12,195 nt of DNA from Akkermansiaceae bacterium. GTDB lineage: Bacteria; Verrucomicrobiota; Verrucomicrobiia; Verrucomicrobiales; Akkermansiaceae. Below, in pieces: positions 7,674 to 12,195 of this stretch. The position numbers were made by a program, and so were the translations under genes. Every line of letters begins with the position of its first letter. Position 1 is the stretch's first letter. The stretch is from contig JALZWJ010000150.1 of the NCBI GenBank assembly GCA_023300065.1, positions 1 to 12,195 of the forward strand, given 5' to 3'. The notes beneath the pieces are model-generated. The model made no database searches. It was given only the letters and a program-made list of their open reading frames with translations, and was not told the DNA's origin.

Positions 7674-7695
7674 GAAATTCTAGGTCGAAGTCAGC

Positions 7696-8601
7696 TTACT
7701 TACCCCAGGCCTGAAGGAGCGCTTGGCCCATCTCGGAGGGAGTCTCGGCAACCACGATACCGGCGTCGGTCATGGCGGCTTTCTTAGCTTCAGCAGTTCC
7801 CTGACCACCGGAGACGATCGCTCCAGCGTGGCCCATGCGGCGGCCCGGAGGCGCAGTCGCACCGGCGATGAATCCAGCAACGGGCTTCTTGCAATTCTCC
7901 TTGATCCAAGCGGCGGCTTCTTCTTCCGCAGATCCACCGATCTCACCGATCATAATGATCGCTTCAGTCTCAGGGTCCTCATTGAAGAGCTTGATGATGT
8001 CGAGGTGAGAAGTTCCGTTGATAGGATCTCCGCCGATTCCGACACAGGTGCTTTGACCATAGCCAAGTGAGGTCACCTGCCAGACGGCCTCATAAGTGAG
8101 GGTGCCTGAGCGGGAAAGAATACCCACGTTGCCTTTTTTGTGAATGTAACCAGGAGCGATGCCGATGCGGCAACCGCCAGTGGAGTCTGGACCTTCACCA
8201 GGAGTGACAACACCCGGGCAGTTTGGCCCGATGAGACGAGTCTTGGACCCGCGCATGTATTCCTTCACCCGCATCATGTCCATGACTGGGATGCCTTCGG
8301 TGATGGCCACGATGAGTTCGACGCCAGCGTCGACCGCTTCGAGGATTGCATCAGCCGCGAAGGGCGGTGGGACGAAGATTGCTGAAGTGGTGGCGCCGCT
8401 TTGCTTCACAGCATCAGCAACCGTGTCATACACGGGGACCTTGTGGTCACCGTGATCGAAGGTTTGACCGCCTTTACCGGGAGTGACACCCGCGACGAGC
8501 TGGGTGCCGTAGTCGAGGGAGAGACCCGCGTGACGGCCTCCGAAGCCGCCCGTGATTCCCTGCACCATGACCTTTGTGTTTTCGTCTACTAGAATAGCCA
8601 T
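7696..8601 (-). CDS. sucD: Succinyl-CoA synthetase (ligase) subunit alpha
   Basis: This 301-residue subunit, with SucC, converts succinyl-CoA and NDP plus phosphate to succinate, CoA and NTP in the TCA cycle. The N-terminal CoA-binding fold carries [10 protein letters not shown] at 15-24. G-P-N-C-P-G-V is at 125-131, S-R-S-G-T-L-T-Y-E at 163-171, and G-I-G-G-D-P-I at 188-194. The phosphorylated catalytic histidine is H258 in G-R-R-M-G-H-A-G-A. It is slightly longer than E. coli SucD (289), partly because of about seven extra residues (G-P-D-S-T-G-G, near 137-143) after T-P-G-E. It is the second gene of the sucC-sucD pair, 38 bases after the sucC stop, and is followed by a strong terminator. 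Confidence 0.97.
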   Translation of the reverse strand: MAILVDENTKVMVQGITGGFGGRHAGLSLDYGTQLVAGVTPGKGGQTFDHGDHKVPVYDTVADAVKQSGATTSAIFVPPPFAADAILEAVDAGVELIVAITEGIPVMDMMRVKEYMRGSKTRLIGPNCPGVVTPGEGPDSTGGCRIGIAPGYIHKKGNVGILSRSGTLTYEAVWQVTSLGYGQSTCVGIGGDPINGTSHLDIIKLFNEDPETEAIIMIGEIGGSAEEEAAAWIKENCKKPVAGFIAGATAPPGRRMGHAGAIVSGGQGTAEAKKAAMTDAGIVVAETPSEMGQALLQAWGK

Positions 8602-8639
8602 TTTAAGTTATCTGTTAAAAGTTAGTGGTTATTGTTTGG

Positions 8640-9827
8640 TTAGGCAGCTTGAGTTGATGCGACCACTTTTTGAGCGGCGTCGAGGATGTCGTCGCCGGTA
8701 ATGAGGTTGAGCCCGCTAGCTTGTAGGGTCTTCTTGCCCGCTTCCACGTTGTTGCCCTCAAGGCGAACGACGAGGGGAATGTTGAGGCCGACTTCCTTAG
8801 AAGCGGCAACGACGCCTTCGGCAATGACGTTGCAGTCCATGATGCCGCCGAAGATGTTGATGAGGATAGCTTCCACATTGGGATCACCAGTGATGATCTT
8901 GAAGGCGGCTGCGACTTGCTCCTTACTAGCTCCGCCTCCTACGTCGAGGAAGTTGGCAGGGTCACCACCAGCGTGCTTGATGATGTCCATAGTGGCCATG
9001 GCAAGCCCGGCTCCGTTGACGAGACAAGCGATGTTGCCGTCGAGGCCGATGTAGTTGAGGTCGTATTCCGCCGCTGCAACTTCGCGAGGGTCTTCCTCGT
9101 CGGTGTCGCGGTAAGCCTCGATATCGGGGTGACGATAGAGGGCGTTGTCGTCGAAGCCGAACTTGGCATCCAGAGCAAGGATGCGACCGTCTGTGGTCTC
9201 GACGAGTGGGTTGATTTCCACCATTGCGCAGTCGCAATCGATGAAGAGTTTGTAGAGAGCTTTAAGAAGCTTGGCGAATTGCTTAGCCGCTTCTTTCTCG
9301 AATCCGAGGCCTTTGATGAGGGAGCGGACTTCGTAAGCTTGCAGGCCTGCGTTGGGGTGGATGAATTGCTTGAGGATTTTCTCGGGGCGATTCTCGGCTA
9401 CTTCCTCGATGTCCATACCGCCTTCGACGGAAGCAACAATTACGGGGCGGCAGGTCGCGCGGTCCATAAGGATGGAGAGATAATACTCGTGCTTGATGTC
9501 GACGGATTCAGCGACCATGACCTTGCGGACGAGTTTGCCTTCTTCTCCGGTTTGTTTGGTGACGAGGGTCTCGCCAATCATTTTGCCGGCAATTTCGCCG
9601 ATTTTAGCAGGATCACCATCAAGGTGAACGCCTCCTTGGAAGCCATTTTTAAAGGTTCCTTTGCCGCGGCCACCAGCGTGGACTTGGGCTTTGACGACAT
9701 AGTTGCCTCCTCCGATTTCTTCGGCGACGGTTTGTGCTTCGGCAGCACTTCCGGCGACTTTTCCATTGGGGCTCGGCACGCCGAACTTTTCAAACAATTC
9801 CTTCGCTTGGTATTCGTGAATATTCAT
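8640..9827 (-). CDS. sucC: Succinyl-CoA synthetase (ADP/GDP-forming) subunit beta
   Basis: This 395-residue beta subunit carries the ATP-grasp nucleotide-binding domain and partners with SucD. The start [12 protein letters not shown] is typical. K46 and the loop A-G-G-R-G-K at 51-56 match the nucleotide-binding site. The metal ligands N206 (in E-I-N-P-L) and D220 (in [11 protein letters not shown]) are present. The C-terminal ligase half shows [11 protein letters not shown] at 271-281 and I-F-G-G-I-M-D-C at 325-332. Length is close to E. coli SucC (388). No strong Shine-Dalgarno site precedes the ATG. A weak promoter-like pair on the minus strand (TTGCGA at 9873-9868 and TAGTCT at 9851-9846, 16 apart) is the best visible candidate for the operon. 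Confidence 0.97.
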   Translation of the reverse strand: MNIHEYQAKELFEKFGVPSPNGKVAGSAAEAQTVAEEIGGGNYVVKAQVHAGGRGKGTFKNGFQGGVHLDGDPAKIGEIAGKMIGETLVTKQTGEEGKLVRKVMVAESVDIKHEYYLSILMDRATCRPVIVASVEGGMDIEEVAENRPEKILKQFIHPNAGLQAYEVRSLIKGLGFEKEAAKQFAKLLKALYKLFIDCDCAMVEINPLVETTDGRILALDAKFGFDDNALYRHPDIEAYRDTDEEDPREVAAAEYDLNYIGLDGNIACLVNGAGLAMATMDIIKHAGGDPANFLDVGGGASKEQVAAAFKIITGDPNVEAILINIFGGIMDCNVIAEGVVAASKEVGLNIPLVVRLEGNNVEAGKKTLQASGLNLITGDDILDAAQKVVASTQAA

Positions 9828-9988
9828 TTTTCTCGCGGACGCGGCAGACTACCTTGCAAATGCTAATTCGCAACCTCGAAGTCCCTTGATTCGGGGGATT
9901 TGCAGCGTTTAGAGGGTTTTCACCTTAGTTTCAGCAGGGTTGGCAAACCGCCGCCGCCGCAAGCGGAGAAAACGAGTGCTTGTCGTGT

Positions 9989-10017
9989 TTGAAAAATACG
10001 ATGAGCGAATCTAGTAT
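9989..10017 (+). promoter_or_regulatory. Sigma70-like promoter for the secreted-protein gene
   Basis: TTGAAA at 9989-9994 (5 of 6 to consensus) and TAGTAT at 10012-10017 (4 of 6) are separated by 17 bases. Transcription would start near 10024, giving a leader of about 117 bases before the gene at 10141. Confidence 0.4.
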
Positions 10018-10131
10018 TCTAGCTGAGTGTCTGAGAGTTTAGCTAGAGAGAGAAAGGGACTCGTATAGGTTTTATTCTTTGATTCATTGCTTTGTAGACC
10101 TTGCAGCTTTGTGACTTTAGTTTGCTTTGCT

Positions 10132-10137
10132 AGGTGA
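10132..10137 (+). promoter_or_regulatory. Ribosome binding site; favours the second ATG (10144)
   Basis: AGGTGA lies 3 bases before the ATG at 10141 and 6 bases before the ATG at 10144. The latter spacing is more usual, so translation probably starts at the second of the two adjacent ATG codons. The difference is one Met. Confidence 0.5.
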
Positions 10138-10140
10138 AGT

Positions 10141-11637
10141 ATGATGAAGGCTTTTTTATGTTTGTTGTTTTGCGCTCCCCTAGGTTTTGCGGAATTACTC
10201 ACTGAGGCGTTCTGGGTGGGTCCACAATTCAACGAAATTGCTAAGGAGGTTCTCTCCCAGAAAAATAACGAAGACCCATTTGATTCTAGCGTTACATACG
10301 GTGACCTTGAGTGTGAGCTCGTTGATTTTTCCCAAGCAGCTGTGGAAATCGACAAAACTCGATTCTTATCTGCTAAGGATCAAGTTTGGAATGTGGGGAA
10401 ATTTGCAGAGGAAAAAATGCTCAAGGAGGCTGGCAGCTGGATTCTTTACAATGAAACGACGGGATATTTAGTGGCTTTTTTGAGCCCTTCTTCCTTGCAG
10501 CAATTGGAAGCAATTTTAGAAGAACAATTACCCGCTTTGGAGGAGTCTTTGGAATTATCTCTCTTTGAGACCACGAGTTCTTCCCCAAATCTTCAGAAAA
10601 ATTGGGAAGATGTTCTTAAGCAGAAAGAGTCGATTGCGCTTGCTGAGGTCGTGCTCCCGCAGTCCAAGAATCCGGTTGTTTTTGAGCTTCCGAAAGGGCC
10701 TTGTATTACTGCGAAGTCGAAGATTGAGTCCTATGCGGACAAGGCAGAAAGCAGCTATCGCGTCTCTTTAGAAGTTTCCGCGACTGGGTCTTTTGGAGAA
10801 TTATCGGGAGCGACCTCTCTCTCGTTGAGGTCGAACAGCCCAGTCTATATCGAGGCACATCATCTGGGAAAGTCTCTCATCCTACAGGTTATTTTAAGAG
10901 TGCGGTTTCAGAACGGTCCCGAATGTTCGGAGTGGCATCTTTATGAAAAAGACGAGGAACCTCTGAGGATAGAGGGAGTTCAGAAGGGGTGGAATACTCA
11001 GCAGGGCGATAAAGACCTTTGGTATTGGCCTTTTGATCCAAATATTTTGTTAGAGGGTTTTCCTCGGAGAATGCACCCCAATCATCTTCCTGCAAATTTC
11101 GACCATTTGAATTCTCATCAAAGTTGGTTTGATATGACCGAGGCGTTCAGGAACAGCGGCTGTGATTTTAAAGAAGGGGAGAAGCTTTTCTATGCTGAGA
11201 ATGATGAACTTGTGCTCACCACCTGCCAATCAGAAGAGACAAGAACCATCGTGGGAATGATTTTAGAGAAAGTGATGAAGAGTGAGCGATTCAATCATCT
11301 GACTTGTTTGGCTCTTTGGAATGAGGACGGCTCGAAGAGCGAGTGTTTAAGTTATTTGATTATTCCGACAGTTTCATCGGTTGGATCTAGCTTTCAATTT
11401 AGCCAGAAGGAGCTGTTGATGAAGGTGGACCTTCAGACGATCGGTTTTGATTATTTGGGACGGACCGCAATAGAGCGCAGCTTTAGTTGGAGAAATGGTC
11501 AGACCCTCTTTAAGCGAAATACGAGTGGGGCTCTCCTTCTTGGGAAAATTCGTAAGGAAACCTTGGCGAGTCGTGGAGATCAGAGTTGGTGGCTAGAAGT
11601 CGAGAACGTCGAATTCGGCGCGGATGGAAAGTTCTAA
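10141..11637 (+). CDS. Secreted protein of unknown function, 498 residues, with possible duplicated secretin/STN-like motif
   Basis: I do not recognise a named family. The N-terminus (M-M-K-A-F-L-C-L-L-F-C-A-P-L-G-F-A) is a clear Sec signal peptide, with likely cleavage after residue 17. No later membrane segment or lipobox is visible, so the protein is probably periplasmic or exported. Residues 98-128 read G-S-W-I-L-Y-N-E-T-T-G-Y-L-V followed by a helix ending L-E-A-I-L-E-E. A similar pattern recurs at 346-377 (G-E-K-L-F-Y-A-E-N-D-E-L-V then G-M-I-L-E-K). Such 'x-x-Y-n-x-x-t-g-x-L-v ... helix' units resemble the short N-terminal domains of secretins and related verrucomicrobial secreted proteins; this is pattern memory, not a search. 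The central part (about 180-300) looks beta-rich, and aromatic residues are frequent at 284-297. Codons are visibly richer in A/T endings than in the genes to the left, which may indicate a recent arrival or low expression. It stands alone, convergent to a decayed hsdR. Confidence 0.75.
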   Translation: MMKAFLCLLFCAPLGFAELLTEAFWVGPQFNEIAKEVLSQKNNEDPFDSSVTYGDLECELVDFSQAAVEIDKTRFLSAKDQVWNVGKFAEEKMLKEAGSWILYNETTGYLVAFLSPSSLQQLEAILEEQLPALEESLELSLFETTSSSPNLQKNWEDVLKQKESIALAEVVLPQSKNPVVFELPKGPCITAKSKIESYADKAESSYRVSLEVSATGSFGELSGATSLSLRSNSPVYIEAHHLGKSLILQVILRVRFQNGPECSEWHLYEKDEEPLRIEGVQKGWNTQQGDKDLWYWPFDPNILLEGFPRRMHPNHLPANFDHLNSHQSWFDMTEAFRNSGCDFKEGEKLFYAENDELVLTTCQSEETRTIVGMILEKVMKSERFNHLTCLALWNEDGSKSECLSYLIIPTVSSVGSSFQFSQKELLMKVDLQTIGFDYLGRTAIERSFSWRNGQTLFKRNTSGALLLGKIRKETLASRGDQSWWLEVENVEFGADGKF

Positions 11638-11649
11638 GTGGAGGGATAA

Positions 11650-12029
11650 TTATGCCGTCTCTTGATAAACGTTTGCCCCTTGCTCGAGGTGTTTTTCGAG
11701 AATGTGTTGAAAGTGAACTCCGCACTTTGCTTCAAAAAGTTCTGCGGTGTATTTCTCCGGCAAGCCGGAATCGAGCATCTTCTCAATCTCTACTGCGGAC
11801 CGCAGCGCGAGTGGTTCGTTTATTACGCCACGCCAAGACGAGAAGCTCGGTTTTTAGTTTAGCTGAAAGTTCCTTGCAGACCTTCTTGATCGCTTCGATT
11901 TCTTGGGTGTCTAATTATGGGTCAGGACGAGTTAGGATATCGAAGATGGCCAGCTGCTCCTCACTCACGTTTTCGCGGATGTGACGTTGTTCTTCATCGT
12001 TGAGCTCTTGAGAAAGAGAGACTGATTCT
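11650..12029 (-). pseudogene. hsdR: Decayed C-terminal remnant of type I restriction endonuclease subunit R
   Basis: Reading the minus strand, about 125 residues of an HsdR C-terminus can be pieced together. Segment one ends H-I-R-E-N-V-S-E-E-Q-L-A-I-F-D-I-L-T-R-P-D-P and then meets a TAA at 11917-11915. The same frame continues (11914-11795) with E-A-I-K-K-V-C-K-E-L and L-V-L-A-W-R-N-K-R-T-T-R-A-A-V-R. A frameshift near 11794 leads to the last segment (11793-11650), M-L-D-S-G-L-P-E-K-Y then F-E-A-K-C and F-Q-H-I-L-E, ending at TAA 11652-11650. This order matches the usual HsdR tail. HsdR is the ATP-dependent translocase/nuclease subunit of type I restriction; intact proteins are about 750-1100 residues, and the motor and nuclease domains are absent from the window. 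The upstream side ends at an insertion-sequence terminus at 12030. The remnant cannot make a working enzyme. Confidence 0.85.
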
Positions 12030-12195
12030 GGCTCTTCGTCAGGAACGCATGACGGATTGGTGGCGGAGTTTGAGTCCGAGGTAGTCCAGATCTCGTAGAC
12101 CTCAGCCCGGGTGCACAAGTCGGGCTATCTGATTGTTAAAGCCTTCAATTCGTCCTGAAGTTAGCTTGTGTTTCACGTAGCCACATACTCTTTTT
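12030..12195 (-). mobile_element. End of an ISL3-family insertion sequence (continues beyond window)
   Basis: The transposase C-terminus (12039-12195) identifies the family. On the plus strand GGCTCTTCGTC begins at 12030, just outside the transposase stop. ISL3-family inverted repeats commonly begin GGCTCTTC or similar, so 12030 is the likely end of the element. Homology to HsdR resumes immediately on the other side, so the element appears to have inserted into hsdR. The other end and any target duplication lie outside the window. Confidence 0.7.
12039..12195 (-). pseudogene. ISL3-family transposase, C-terminal part with in-frame stop
   Basis: In one minus-strand frame from the window edge the translation contains H-K-L-T-S-G-R-I-E-G-F-N-N-Q-I-A-R-L, then a TGA at 12104-12102, then G-L-R-D-L-D-Y-L-G-L-K-L-R-H-Q, with a final TGA at 12041-12039. 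The E-G-x-N-N-x-I motif carries the last acidic catalytic residue of the DDE domain in ISL3 (IS204/IS1001/IS1096/IS1165) transposases, and the G-x-R-D-L-D-Y stretch normally follows it without a break, often as R-A-C-G. The internal stop falls where Cys is expected, and the two residues before it also deviate, so this copy is probably inactive. The gene continues past the right edge. Confidence 0.8.

Larger units (their letters stand above)
7372..7695. other. Non-coding stretch with palindromic repeat, hairpin and terminator
   Basis: These 324 bases between the small gene and sucD hold no convincing gene. They contain, from left to right, about 80 bases without a visible feature, a decayed long inverted repeat (7456-7559), a strong stem-loop (7605-7633) and the sucCD terminator (7639-7673). 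Short open frames on the minus strand follow the repeats and look spurious. Confidence 0.7.
9828..10140. other. Divergent intergenic region upstream of sucC and the secreted protein gene
   Basis: This 313-base spacer contains no supported gene. The half near sucC is GC-rich, with a CCG repeat run at about 9950-9961. The half near 10141 is A/T-rich. It contains a good plus-strand promoter (9989-10017), a weak minus-strand promoter candidate for sucC (9846-9873), and a short inverted repeat TCTAGCT/AGCTAGA (10018-10024 and 10041-10047) that would lie at the start of the plus-strand transcript. Confidence 0.6.

Noticed and set aside
7372..7695. CRISPR array or tRNA in the repeat-rich spacer
   Set aside because: There are no regularly spaced direct repeats and no cloverleaf-like arrangement. 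The structure is inverted repeats only.
8916..9866. Long plus-strand open frame (316 codons) opposite sucC
   Set aside because: It is fully antisense to a clear sucC with all catalytic motifs. Its length comes from the biased third-base composition of sucC.
10011..10355. Minus-strand open frame overlapping the start of the secreted-protein gene
   Set aside because: It opposes a gene with a good signal peptide, ribosome site and promoter, and it has no recognisable features.
11586..11984. Plus-strand open frame of 132 codons after the secreted-protein gene
   Set aside because: It runs antisense to the hsdR remnant, whose minus-strand translation matches HsdR family motifs. Its Ser/Arg-rich composition is typical of a chance frame.

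Overview
The window looks like chromosomal DNA of a free-living Gram-negative bacterium, most likely a member of the Verrucomicrobiota. That placement is inference from the overall style of the proteins: a CslA-like GT2 synthase, full-length GlnD, a lipoprotein L,D-transpeptidase, and mostly weak Shine-Dalgarno sites. No rRNA or other decisive marker gene is present.

Left part (1-7371): a partial SMP-30/gluconolactonase-family gene runs off the left edge on the minus strand. It diverges from a tightly spaced plus-strand run of three genes: a membrane-bound cellulose-synthase-like GT2 glycosyltransferase, a YkuD-type L,D-transpeptidase lipoprotein, and a 902-residue GlnD-type PII uridylyltransferase/uridylyl-removing enzyme. 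Gaps of 37 and 18 bases suggest one transcript that joins envelope synthesis with nitrogen-signal control. The end of glnD overlaps by 9 bases the end of a convergent minus-strand pepP (Xaa-Pro aminopeptidase). A small uncharacterised gene (81 residues) diverges from pepP.

Middle (7372-9827): a non-coding stretch holds a decayed palindromic repeat, a strong hairpin and a convincing intrinsic terminator. The terminator serves the minus-strand sucC-sucD pair (succinyl-CoA synthetase beta and alpha, TCA cycle).

Right part (9828-12195): base composition becomes visibly more A/T-rich. A 313-base spacer with a good sigma70-like promoter precedes a secreted 498-residue protein of unknown function. 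That protein seems to carry two copies of a motif resembling a secretin/STN-type short domain. Convergent to it, on the minus strand, lies the decayed C-terminal end of a type I restriction endonuclease subunit (HsdR), with one in-frame stop and one frameshift. The remnant is cut off by the end of an ISL3-family insertion sequence whose transposase also carries an in-frame stop. This end of the window is therefore the edge of an accessory region with a dead restriction system.

I did not find a complete novel system. The most interesting material is the secreted protein at 10141-11637, the IS-broken hsdR, and the composite repeat at 7456-7633.
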